64,000 nt of DNA from Hyphomicrobiales bacterium. GTDB taxonomy: Bacteria; Pseudomonadota; Alphaproteobacteria; Rhizobiales; Phreatobacteraceae. This document shows positions 17,680 through 25,904 of the stretch, piece after piece (positions within the stretch are counted from its first letter, which is position 1; every line of letters starts with the position of its first letter). Both the position numbers and the translations under genes were made by a program. Location: NCBI GenBank assembly GCA_017304475.1, contig JAFKKV010000023.1:100286-164285 (forward strand), read 5' to 3'. Below the pieces are notes generated by a model. That model was not told where the DNA came from and did no database searches. It saw nothing but the letters and a program-made list of their open reading frames with translations.

Positions 17680-18681
17680 TCAGCGCTGCACGGCGGCCAT
17701 GGAAGCCGCCGGGTAGCGCGTGCCGGCCGCCGCTCCGGCCGGGACCGCCCGATCAAGCAAAGCCAGGTCGGCGGGCGTCAGTTCAACCGCGAGGGCCGCG
17801 ACATTCTCGTCGAAGCGTGGCTCCGATCGCGTGCCCGGGATCGTCACGACATCCCGGCCTTGGGCCAGCACCCAGGCCAGCGCCAGTTGCGAAGGGGTGC
17901 AGCCCTTGGTCCCGGCAAGCGCTTCGAATTCCGCGACCAGCGCGCGGTTGCGGGCAAAATTCTCGCCCTGGAAGCGGGGATGGGCCGCGCGCCGGCCATC
18001 CACCTGCGACAGGTCGCGGATCATGCCGGTGAGAAAGCCGCGCCCGAGCGGCGAATAGCCGACGAAGCCGATGCCCAGCGCCGCCGTGGCCTTACGGGTC
18101 GCTTCGGCCTCGGCGCGGTAGAGCAGCGAATATTCGGTCTGCACCGCGGCGATCGGATGTACCGCGTGGGCGCGGCGGATCGTGTCGGGGCTCGCCTCGG
18201 ACAGGCCGAGATGGCGCACCTTGCCCTGCTCCACCAGCCGCGCCATGGCGCCGACCGTCTCCTCGATCGGCACGGCCGGGTCGACGCGGTGCTGGTAATA
18301 GAGGTCGATGACCGTATCGCCGAGGCGCCTCAGGCTCGCTTCGCAGGCCTCAGCGACATAGTCGGGCCGGCCATTGACGCCGTTCAGGCCGGTCTCGCCG
18401 CGCGTCTGGCCGAATTTGGTGGCGAGCACGACCCGATCGCGGCGTCCCTTGATGGCGCGCCCGACCAGTTCCTCATTGTGACCCCAGCCATACATGTCGG
18501 CCGTATCGAGATGATTGGCGCCGTGGTCGACGGCGTGCTGGATCAGTCTTTCGGATGCGCTATCGTCGGCCTCGCCATAGACGCCGGAAAGCGGCATGCA
18601 GCCGAGCCCGATCGCGGAGACGACGAGGCCCCCGGCGCCGAGTGTCCGAGGCTCGACTGGCCCCGATTGTGTCCTGGTCAT
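17680..18681 (-). CDS. Aldo/keto reductase
   Basis: 333-residue NADPH-dependent reductase with the AKR tetrad regions visible: Asp and Tyr in LDTADMYGWGHNEELVG, Lys in VVLATKFGQ, His in DLYYQHRVDP. The C-terminal cofactor segment is TIPGTRSEPRFDENV. A GGAGGAA ribosome binding site precedes the ATG at 18681; an in-frame extension to 18789 would cover the operator upstream of the HxlR gene and is unlikely. It is divergent from the HxlR gene, which probably controls it. Physiological substrate (aldehyde or quinone-like) unknown. Confidence 0.9.
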   Translation of the reverse strand: MTRTQSGPVEPRTLGAGGLVVSAIGLGCMPLSGVYGEADDSASERLIQHAVDHGANHLDTADMYGWGHNEELVGRAIKGRRDRVVLATKFGQTRGETGLNGVNGRPDYVAEACEASLRRLGDTVIDLYYQHRVDPAVPIEETVGAMARLVEQGKVRHLGLSEASPDTIRRAHAVHPIAAVQTEYSLLYRAEAEATRKATAALGIGFVGYSPLGRGFLTGMIRDLSQVDGRRAAHPRFQGENFARNRALVAEFEALAGTKGCTPSQLALAWVLAQGRDVVTIPGTRSEPRFDENVAALAVELTPADLALLDRAVPAGAAAGTRYPAASMAAVQR

Positions 18682-18833
18682 GCCCCATTCCTCCGGTCTC
18701 GATGCGGCGGCGACAGATCTATCCTGGGTGGCCCTGCATGGCTCTTCACATTCCGTCGATGACGCCTGCGCCGGAGGAACGGTCGTCATTTGTGACTTGC
18801 GAATAGAAAGTCACGCCGCTAAGGGTTCGCCCG
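18682..18833. promoter_or_regulatory. Divergent AKR / hxlR promoter region with inverted repeat
   Basis: 152 bp between divergent genes. GTGACTT (18792-18798) and AAGTCAC (18808-18814) form a perfect seven-base inverted repeat with a nine-base spacer, 19 bp upstream of the HxlR start. The position and shape suit autoregulation by the dimeric HxlR protein and control of the aldo/keto reductase. Confidence 0.6.
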
Positions 18834-19355
18834 ATGACGTCGACCGAGCCGCCAGCCGACGAGTGCCCGATCGCCCGTGCCATGTCCTGCGTGGGAGAGT
18901 GGTGGAGCATCCTGATCCTGCGCGACGCTTTTCTGGGCCTCACCCGCTTCGACGAGTTCCAGAAGAGCCTGGGAATCGCCAGCAACATCCTGGCGCGCCG
19001 TCTGAAACATATGACCGAGATCGGCCTGCTCGAGCGCCGGCCCTACAGCCAGCGGCCGCCCCGCTACGACTATGTGCTGACCGCGCGAGGCCGGGATTTC
19101 TTCCCCGTCGTCGGCGCCATGCTTGCCTGGGGCAACCGGCATCTGGCACCCGAAGGCCCCTCGGTCGTGCTCGCCGCGCGCGATTCGGGACGACCCTTCG
19201 ATCCCGTGGTCCTGGACGGACCGAGCCTCACCCCGATCACCCTCGATGCCGTCATGCTGGTCGCCGGACCGGGCGCCAGCGCCGCCATGATCGAGCGCCT
19301 CAATTCAATCAAGGCCTCGCGGCCGACAACCCTATCGACCGGACCGGGAGCCTGA
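18834..19355 (+). CDS. HxlR family transcriptional regulator
   Basis: 173-residue winged helix-turn-helix regulator. The conserved HxlR start (CPIARAMSCVGEWWSILILR) is followed by DEFQKSLGIASNILARRLKHM, the recognition region. Two cysteines, Cys11 and Cys18, sit at the N-terminus; several HxlR-family members (HypR, QorR, YodB) sense aldehydes, quinones or oxidants through an N-terminal cysteine. The C-terminal 60 residues extend beyond the minimal HxlR domain. One base separates its stop from the downstream ketosynthase ATG, indicating an operon. Confidence 0.9.
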   Translation: MTSTEPPADECPIARAMSCVGEWWSILILRDAFLGLTRFDEFQKSLGIASNILARRLKHMTEIGLLERRPYSQRPPRYDYVLTARGRDFFPVVGAMLAWGNRHLAPEGPSVVLAARDSGRPFDPVVLDGPSLTPITLDAVMLVAGPGASAAMIERLNSIKASRPTTLSTGPGA

Positions 19356-19356
19356 C

Positions 19357-20622
19357 ATGCGCCGTATCGTCGTCACTGGAATGGGCCTCGTGTCGCCGCT
19401 CGGCTGCGGGGTGGAGCTTGCCTGGTCGCGGCTGGTCGCCGGCCGGTCCGGCATCCGGGCCCTGCCCGAGGCGATCGCCGCGCAGCTGCCGGCCAAGATC
19501 GCCGGCAATGTGCAGGGCAAGGCCGAGGATCCCGAAGGCGGTTTCGACCCGGATCTCGCCGCCTCGCCGAAGGACCAGCGCAAGATGGATCGCTTCATCC
19601 TGTTCTCGCTGCTGGCCGCGGCGGAAGCCATCACCCAGGCCGGCTGGAAACCTGCCGACGAGCACCAGCAGGAGCGCACCGCGACCATCATCGCCTCGGG
19701 CATTGGCGGCTTCCCGGCCATGGTCGAAGCGGTCAAGACCGTCGAGGCACGCGGCGTGCGCCGCCTGTCGCCCTTCACGGTGCCCTCCTTCCTGGTCAAT
19801 CTCGCCGCCGGCCAGGTGTCGATCCATCACGGCTTCAAGGGGCCGCTCGGCGCGCCGGTCACCGCCTGCGCGGCGAGCGTCCAGGCGATCGGCGATGCCG
19901 CCCGGATGATCCACGCGGGTGAGGCCGACATCGCGGTTTGCGGCGGCAGCGAAGCCTGTATCGACGTCGTCAGCCTCGGCAGCTTCGCCGCCGCCCGCGC
20001 TCTGTCCACCGACTTCAACGAAACACCTGACCGCGCCTCGCGGCCGTTCGACCAGCAGCGCGACGGCTTCGTCATGGGCGAAGGCGCGGGCATGCTGGTG
20101 ATCGAGGCGCTCGACCATGCGCTGGCGCGCGGCGCCCGGCCGATCGCCGAACTGGTCGGCTACGGCACGACGGCGGATGCCTATCACATCACCTCGGGGC
20201 CCGAAGACGGCAGCGGCGCGCGCCGCGCCATGGCGGCAGCGCTCACCCAGGCCGGGCTGAAGCCTGCCGATATCCAGCACCTGAACGCCCATGCCACCTC
20301 GACGCCGGTCGGCGACCAGGGCGAACTGGAGGCGATCAAGACCCTGTTCGGGCGCGACAACCGCATCGCCGTCACCTCGACCAAATCGGCCACCGGCCAT
20401 CTGCTGGGCGCGGCCGGCGGGCTGGAGGCGATCTTCACCATCCTGGCGCTGCGCGACCAGGTGGTGCCGCCGACCCTCAATCTGGACAATCCGGATCCGG
20501 GCGCCGACGGCGTCGACCTGGTCGCCCGCACGGCGCGGCCGATGGCGCTGACCCATGCCATGTCGAACGGCTTCGGCTTCGGCGGCGTCAATGCCAGCGT
20601 GATCTTCAAGCGCTGGGCCTGA
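19357..20622 (+). CDS. Beta-ketoacyl-ACP synthase II (FabF-like)
   Basis: 421-residue elongating ketosynthase that condenses malonyl-ACP with an acyl-ACP. Catalytic triad regions are all present: nucleophile Cys171 in VTACAASVQ, His in LNAHATSTPVGD and His in TKSATGHLLGAAGG. It is close to FabF, but the location downstream of an HxlR regulator, with no fabD, fabG or acpP nearby, suggests an accessory ketosynthase rather than the housekeeping copy. It is probably cotranscribed with the regulator. I leave the symbol blank because the housekeeping copy is probably elsewhere. Confidence 0.9.
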   Translation: MRRIVVTGMGLVSPLGCGVELAWSRLVAGRSGIRALPEAIAAQLPAKIAGNVQGKAEDPEGGFDPDLAASPKDQRKMDRFILFSLLAAAEAITQAGWKPADEHQQERTATIIASGIGGFPAMVEAVKTVEARGVRRLSPFTVPSFLVNLAAGQVSIHHGFKGPLGAPVTACAASVQAIGDAARMIHAGEADIAVCGGSEACIDVVSLGSFAAARALSTDFNETPDRASRPFDQQRDGFVMGEGAGMLVIEALDHALARGARPIAELVGYGTTADAYHITSGPEDGSGARRAMAAALTQAGLKPADIQHLNAHATSTPVGDQGELEAIKTLFGRDNRIAVTSTKSATGHLLGAAGGLEAIFTILALRDQVVPPTLNLDNPDPGADGVDLVARTARPMALTHAMSNGFGFGGVNASVIFKRWA

Positions 20623-20639
20623 GACCTGGACAACCGCCG

Positions 20640-20657
20640 CCTCATGTCATCATGAGG
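20640..20657. promoter_or_regulatory. Inverted repeat upstream of trpF
   Basis: CCTCATG-TCAT-CATGAGG, seven-base arms with a four-base spacer, lies between the ketosynthase stop and trpF (40 bp upstream of its ATG). It could be an operator or a small transcript-end hairpin; no T-run follows. Confidence 0.3.
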
Positions 20658-20696
20658 GTGGTGCATCGCCTCGACAGGCTCTAAAGACCTCGCCCC

Positions 20697-21374
20697 ATGC
20701 CTTTGCTGGTCAAGATCTGCGGGATCACCTCGATGCTCGCCATGGAAGCGGCGCTCGATGCGGGCGCCGACATGGTCGGGCTCGTGTTCTTCGCCAAGAG
20801 CCCGCGCAATGTCTCGCTGGCGACCGCCTGCACGCTGTCGGGCCGGACCTGCGGCCGCGCGGCCGTCGTCGCGCTGACCGTCGACCCGACCGACGACTTC
20901 ATCGCCGACATCATGGCGAACCTCAAACCCGACCTCATTCAATTGCACGGCCATGAGACGCCGGAGCGGGTGGCGGATATTCGCCAGCGCTTCAAGGTGC
21001 GCGCCATGAAGGTGATCGGGGTCGCCGAGAAGGCCGATCTCGACGTCGTGCCGGCCTATGCGGCGGTGTCGGATCTCCTCCTGCTCGACGCCAAGCCGCC
21101 GAAAACCGCCGACGCCTTGCCCGGCGGCAATGGCCTGCCGTTCGACTGGCGCCTCGTCGCCGGCCTTGACCCCGGCCGCCCGGTCATGCTTTCGGGAGGC
21201 CTCGATCCGGGCAATGTGGCAGATGCGATCACGTTGACGCGGCTGTCAGGCGTCGATGTGTCGTCCGGGGTCGAGAGCGCGCCGGGCGTCAAGGATCCCG
21301 ACAAGATCAGGGCCTTCGTGGCCGCCGCACGTCAGGCCGCCGCCGCGGCCGCCGGCGCAGGAGACAAGCGATGA
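20697..21374 (+). CDS. trpF: Phosphoribosylanthranilate isomerase
   Basis: Third step of tryptophan synthesis: converts N-(5'-phosphoribosyl)anthranilate to CdRP. The 225-residue TIM barrel starts VKICGITS, with the catalytic Cys in KICG and an Asp in ALTVDPTDDF, and has the phosphate-binding VMLSGGLDPGNV and GVDVSSGVES motifs. First gene of trpFBA; its stop overlaps the trpB start (ATGA). Confidence 0.96.
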   Translation: MPLLVKICGITSMLAMEAALDAGADMVGLVFFAKSPRNVSLATACTLSGRTCGRAAVVALTVDPTDDFIADIMANLKPDLIQLHGHETPERVADIRQRFKVRAMKVIGVAEKADLDVVPAYAAVSDLLLLDAKPPKTADALPGGNGLPFDWRLVAGLDPGRPVMLSGGLDPGNVADAITLTRLSGVDVSSGVESAPGVKDPDKIRAFVAAARQAAAAAAGAGDKR

Positions 21375-22588
21375 ACGTGCCGCCGAAACCCAATTCCTAT
21401 CGCACCGGGCCCGACGACCGCGGCCGGTTCGGCATCTATGGCGGACGCTTCGTCGCCGAGACGCTGATGCCGCTGATCCTCGACCTGGAAAAGGCCTATG
21501 CCGAGGCGAGGGTCGACCCGGCCTTCGCCAAGGAAATGGCCGGCCACCTCACCCATTATGTCGGCCGTCCCAGCCCGCTCTATTTCGCGGAGCGGCTGAC
21601 CGACTATTTCGGCCGCGCCAAGATCTACCTGAAGCGCGAAGAGCTGAACCATACCGGCTCGCACAAGGTGAACAATGTGTTGGGCCAGATCCTGCTGGCC
21701 CGCCGGATGGGCAAGAAGCGCATCATCGCCGAAACCGGCGCCGGCCAGCACGGCGTCGCGACCGCGACCCTCTGCGCCCGTTTCGGTCTCGAATGCATCG
21801 TCTATATGGGCGCGGTCGACGTCGCCCGGCAGGCCCCCAACGTGTTCCGCATGAAGATGCTCGGTGCCGAGGTGGTGCCGGTTCAATCGGGCGCGCGCAC
21901 CCTGAAGGACGCCATGAACGAGGCGTTGCGCGACTGGGTGACCAATGTCGCCAACACGTTCTACTGCATCGGCACGGTCGCCGGTCCGCATCCCTATCCC
22001 GGCATGGTGCGCGATTTCCAGTCGATCATCGGCAACGAGACCCGCACGCAGATGCAGGAGGCCGAGGGCCGCCTGCCGGACAGCCTGATCGCCTGCGTCG
22101 GCGGCGGCTCCAATGCCATCGGCCTGTTCCACCCCTTCCTCGACGACCCCTCGGTCGAGATCTATGGCGTCGAGGCCGCCGGCCACGGCCTGACCAAGCT
22201 GCATGCCGCTTCCATCGCCGGCGGCCGCGCGGGCGTTTTGCACGGCAACCGCACCTATCTCCTGATGGATGACGACGGCCAGATCCAGGAAGGCCATTCG
22301 ATCTCGGCTGGCCTCGACTATCCCGGCATCGGGCCGGAACATTCCTGGCTGAACGATATCGGCCGGGTGAAATATCTGTCGGCGACCGACGACGAGGCGG
22401 TGGAAGCCTTCCAGCTGCTGTCGAAGATCGAAGGCATCATCCCGGCGCTCGAGAGCGCCCATGCGCTGGCCAAGGTGAAGGACCTGGCGCCGACCAAGCC
22501 GCGCGATCACCTGATGGTCGTCAATCTCTCCGGTCGCGGCGACAAGGACGTCCCGCAGGTCGCCGAACTCCTGGGAACCAAGCTGTGA
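21371..22588 (+). CDS. trpB: Tryptophan synthase beta chain
   Basis: 405-residue PLP enzyme that condenses indole with serine. The PLP lysine is Lys99 in NHTGSHKVNN and the phosphate cradle is CVGGGSNAIG. Length is typical. It is coupled by a four-base overlap to trpF and by GTGA to trpA, so the alpha and beta subunits are made together. Confidence 0.98.
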   Translation: MNVPPKPNSYRTGPDDRGRFGIYGGRFVAETLMPLILDLEKAYAEARVDPAFAKEMAGHLTHYVGRPSPLYFAERLTDYFGRAKIYLKREELNHTGSHKVNNVLGQILLARRMGKKRIIAETGAGQHGVATATLCARFGLECIVYMGAVDVARQAPNVFRMKMLGAEVVPVQSGARTLKDAMNEALRDWVTNVANTFYCIGTVAGPHPYPGMVRDFQSIIGNETRTQMQEAEGRLPDSLIACVGGGSNAIGLFHPFLDDPSVEIYGVEAAGHGLTKLHAASIAGGRAGVLHGNRTYLLMDDDGQIQEGHSISAGLDYPGIGPEHSWLNDIGRVKYLSATDDEAVEAFQLLSKIEGIIPALESAHALAKVKDLAPTKPRDHLMVVNLSGRGDKDVPQVAELLGTKL

Positions 22589-23421
22589 GCACCCGCCTCG
22601 ACACCCGCTTCGCCGATCTCGCCCGCGAGGGCCGGGCCGGCCTCGTGACCTATGTCATGGCCGGCGATCCCGACCGCGAGACCGCGCGCGCGATCATGAA
22701 GGCCCTGCCCGGCGCCGGCGCCGACGTCATCGAATTCGGCATGCCCTTCACCGATCCGATGGCCGACGGTCCGGCGATCCAGGCCGCCGGCCTGCGCGCG
22801 CTTGCCGGTGGACAGACGCTGAAGAAGACGCTGGAGGACATCGCCTGGTTCCGCGCCAGCGACCAGGCGACGCCGATCGTGCTGATGGGCTATTTCAACC
22901 CCGTCTATATCTACGGCGTCGAGGCCTTCCTCGCCGATGCCAAGGCCGCCGGCGTCGACGGCCTGATCATCGTCGACCTGCCGCCGGAAGAAGATGCCGA
23001 GCTCTGCCTGCCGGCGCTGAAGGCCGGCCTCAACTTCATCCGGCTGGCGACCCCGACCACCGACGACAAGCGCTTGCCGGTTGTCCTCACCAACACTTCC
23101 GGCTTCGTCTACTATGTCTCGATCACGGGCATTACCGGCATGGCGACGCCCAATTTCGACCGCACGGCCGAAGCCGTCGCCCGCATCAAGCGGCATACGA
23201 CGCTGCCGGTCGCGGTCGGCTTCGGCGTCAAGAATGCCGATCATGCCGCGGCCGTCGCGCGCGGCGCCGATGCCGTGGTGGTCGGCTCGGCCCTGATCGA
23301 TGCGGTTAAATCGACGCTCGACCGGGACGGCAAAGGCACTGCCCGAACCGCCCAGGCGGTCGCCGATCTCGTCGGCTCGCTTGCCAGCGGCGTGCGTGGC
23401 GCTCGCCGCGCGGCCGAATAG
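22585..23421 (+). CDS. trpA: Tryptophan synthase alpha chain
   Basis: 278-residue TIM-barrel subunit that cleaves indole-3-glycerol phosphate to indole, channelled to TrpB. The catalytic Glu lies in ADVIEFGMPFTDPMADGP and the second acid in IVDLPPEED; YYVSITGITG is the family loop. The start is GTG, overlapping the trpB stop (GTGA). Confidence 0.97.
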   Translation: MSTRLDTRFADLAREGRAGLVTYVMAGDPDRETARAIMKALPGAGADVIEFGMPFTDPMADGPAIQAAGLRALAGGQTLKKTLEDIAWFRASDQATPIVLMGYFNPVYIYGVEAFLADAKAAGVDGLIIVDLPPEEDAELCLPALKAGLNFIRLATPTTDDKRLPVVLTNTSGFVYYVSITGITGMATPNFDRTAEAVARIKRHTTLPVAVGFGVKNADHAAAVARGADAVVVGSALIDAVKSTLDRDGKGTARTAQAVADLVGSLASGVRGARRAAE

Positions 23422-23488
23422 GCCCGCGCCGGGCCCGAGCCCTGGCGTCTCGCATGCGGGGCGCCATTGGCCTATATTGATCTCTTCC

Positions 23489-23540
23489 CGGCCGCCTGCG
23501 GCCGTCATTCTTCACGAATTTTCGCGGCCGCCTGCGGCCG
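23489..23540. repeat. Two copies of a 16-bp palindromic repeat in the accD leader
   Basis: The sequence CGGCCGCCTGCGGCCG occurs at 23489-23504 and again at 23525-23540, 36 bp apart. Each copy is itself an inverted repeat (CGGCCGC-CT-GCGGCCG). They lie between trpA and accD, the second ending 19 bp before the accD ATG. They could be tandem RNA hairpins limiting accD translation, or a repetitive extragenic palindrome pair. Confidence 0.75.
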
Positions 23541-23559
23541 CCTGTCCCAGGACCCGCAG

Positions 23560-24432
23560 ATGAACTGGATCACCGACGTTCTTCCCCCGAAGATCCGATC
23601 GTTCCTGAAGCGCGATACGCCGGAAAATCTCTGGGTGAAATGCCCGGAGACCGGCCAGATGGTCTTCCACAAGGACCTGGAGACCAATCTCTTCGTGATT
23701 CCGGGTTCCGGCGTCCATATGCGCATGGGCTCGACCGCCAGGCTGAAGTCGGTCTTCGACAACGGCACCTGGTTCGACGTGCAATTGCCCGAGGCGCCCG
23801 CGGATCCGCTGAAATTCCGCGACGAGAAGCGTTATGTCGACCGCATCAAGGATGCGCGCGCCAAGACCGGCATGAACGACGCCATCAAGGTCGGCTACGG
23901 CAAGCTCGAGGGTCTTGCGGTGACCGTCGCCGTCCAGGACATGGATTTCATGGCGGGCTCGCTCGGCACCGCCGCCGGTGAAGCCATCGTTAAGGGCATG
24001 ATGACCGCGGTCGAGAAGAACACGCCCTTCATCATCTTCACCGCCTCGGGCGGCGCCCGCATGCAGGAAGGCATCCTGTCGCTGATGCAGATGCCGCGCA
24101 CGACGGTCGCCGTGCAGGCGCTGCGTGCCGCCAAGCTGCCCTATATCGTCGTGCTGACCAACCCGACCACCGGCGGCGTCACCGCCAGCTATGCCATGCT
24201 CGGCGACGTGCATATCGCCGAGCCCGGCGCCCTGATCGGCTTTGCCGGCCCCAGGGTGATCGAGCAGACCATCCGGGAAAAGCTGCCGGAAGGCTTCCAG
24301 CGCGCCGAATATCTGAAGGACCACGGCATGGTCGACCTGGTGGTGCATCGCCACGAGCTGCGCGAGACGCTCGCCCGTCTCTGCCGGGTCCTGACCAAGG
24401 CGCCGCCGGCGAGCACCGCCGAAGCGGCCTGA
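23560..24432 (+). CDS. accD: Acetyl-CoA carboxylase carboxyltransferase subunit beta
   Basis: 290-residue beta subunit of the carboxyltransferase that makes malonyl-CoA for fatty acid synthesis. The crotonase-like core is complete (ARMQEGILSLMQM, TTGGVTASYAMLGD). The N-terminal zinc ribbon is degenerate: of the four positions equivalent to E. coli Cys27, 30, 46 and 49 only Cys28 remains; the others are Thr31, Ile47 and Ser50. The ATG at 23560 gives the standard MNWITDVLPPKIR start; the in-frame extension to 23467 only reads through the repeat pair. Located in the usual trpFBA-accD-folC order. Confidence 0.96.
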   Translation: MNWITDVLPPKIRSFLKRDTPENLWVKCPETGQMVFHKDLETNLFVIPGSGVHMRMGSTARLKSVFDNGTWFDVQLPEAPADPLKFRDEKRYVDRIKDARAKTGMNDAIKVGYGKLEGLAVTVAVQDMDFMAGSLGTAAGEAIVKGMMTAVEKNTPFIIFTASGGARMQEGILSLMQMPRTTVAVQALRAAKLPYIVVLTNPTTGGVTASYAMLGDVHIAEPGALIGFAGPRVIEQTIREKLPEGFQRAEYLKDHGMVDLVVHRHELRETLARLCRVLTKAPPASTAEAA

Positions 24433-24529
24433 CGCGCATCACCCTCGCGCCGTGGCGTCTTTCCGGCGCCATTGGCGCGTTGCATTGTCCGTGCAGAAAC
24501 GGCCATCTCCCGTCGTGAACACGCTCGCC

Positions 24530-25846
24530 ATGACCCCTATCGATGCGATCCTGGAGCGGCTGACCAAGCTGCACCCGAAACTGATCGACATGTCCCTTGA
24601 TCGCATGCACCGCGTGCTGAAGGCCCTCGGCAATCCCGAACAGCAGCTGCCGCCGGTCATCCATGTGGCCGGCACCAATGGCAAAGGCTCGACCACGGCC
24701 TTCTCGCGCGCTTTGCTGGAGGCCTCCGGCCGCCGCGTGCATGTCTATACCTCGCCGCATCTGGTGCGCTTCCACGAGCGCTACCGCATCGGCCAGCCCG
24801 GCGGCGCCAGGATCGTCGACGACGAAACGCTCGCCGAGGTTCTGCTCGAGGTCGAGCGGGTCAATGCCGGCGAACCGATCACCCAGTTCGAGATCACCGC
24901 GGCGGCGGGCTTCGTGCTGTTTGCGCGCAACCCGGCCGATGCGGTGATCCTGGAGGTCGGCATGGGCGGCCGGCTCGACGCCACCAATGTCATCACCCGG
25001 CCGGCGGTGACCGTGATCACGCCCGTCTCGATGGACCATGCCGATTATCTCGGCGATACCGTTGCCAAGATCGCCGGCGAAAAGGCCGGAATCCTGAAAC
25101 GCGGGCGCCCCTGCGTGGTGGCGCGCCAGACGCCCGAGGCGCTCGCCGTCATCGAGGAAATGGCCGAGCGCCAGCGGGCCCGTCTCCTGGTTTCCGGCCT
25201 CGACTGGTTCGCGCGCGAGGAAAACGGCCGCTTCGTCTATCAGGACGAGGACGGCCTGGTCGATGCAGCGCCGCCCCGGCTGATCGGCGCCCATCAGTTC
25301 GAAAATGCCGGCACCGCCATTGCCGCGGTCAAGACCGCCGGCTTCGCGCTGAGCGATGCGGCGATCGAACAGGGACTGCAGACGGTCGAATGGCCGGCCC
25401 GGCTGCAGAACCTCGGCAAGGGCAAGCTCGCGCGGCAATTGCCCGACGACAGCGAGATCTGGCTCGACGGCGGCCACAATCCCGGTGGCGGCGAGGTGCT
25501 GAGCGAGGCGATCGCCCGGATGGCGGCGCGCGATCCGCGGCCGCTCGTCATGGTGCTGGGCATGATGTCGACCAAGGACCCGCGCGGGTTCCTCGATTAT
25601 TTCCGGCGGCTTCAACCGAAGATCTTCACCATGCCGTTCAGCCATCCGGTGGCGCTGACACCCGAGGATCTGGCAAGCGCCGCCCGATCGATCGGGCTCG
25701 ACGCGACCGCGACCGGCAGCCTCGGCGAGGCCTTGGCCGCCGTCCGGGCTCTGCCCGCCGGCCCGGTCCCGCCGCGCGTGCTGATCACCGGATCGCTTTA
25801 TCTGGCCGGCGACGTGCTCGCGGCCGATGGCTGGCAGCCGCGCTAG
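24530..25846 (+). CDS. folC: Bifunctional folylpolyglutamate synthase / dihydrofolate synthase
   Basis: 438-residue Mur-ligase-type enzyme that adds glutamate to dihydropteroate and folates. The ATP loop is HVAGTNGKGSTTAF; later motifs include LEVGMGGRLDATN, SMDHADYLG and WLDGGHNPGG. The ATG at 24530 is chosen because the preceding in-frame stretch from 24452 has no family similarity. Downstream of accD by about 100 bp in the conserved order. Confidence 0.95.
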   Translation: MTPIDAILERLTKLHPKLIDMSLDRMHRVLKALGNPEQQLPPVIHVAGTNGKGSTTAFSRALLEASGRRVHVYTSPHLVRFHERYRIGQPGGARIVDDETLAEVLLEVERVNAGEPITQFEITAAAGFVLFARNPADAVILEVGMGGRLDATNVITRPAVTVITPVSMDHADYLGDTVAKIAGEKAGILKRGRPCVVARQTPEALAVIEEMAERQRARLLVSGLDWFAREENGRFVYQDEDGLVDAAPPRLIGAHQFENAGTAIAAVKTAGFALSDAAIEQGLQTVEWPARLQNLGKGKLARQLPDDSEIWLDGGHNPGGGEVLSEAIARMAARDPRPLVMVLGMMSTKDPRGFLDYFRRLQPKIFTMPFSHPVALTPEDLASAARSIGLDATATGSLGEALAAVRALPAGPVPPRVLITGSLYLAGDVLAADGWQPR

Positions 25847-25904
25847 CCCAATGCCGAGCCCGGCGCCTGCGCGACATCGGACGTTGCGGGGAGATGGGAT
25901 CATC

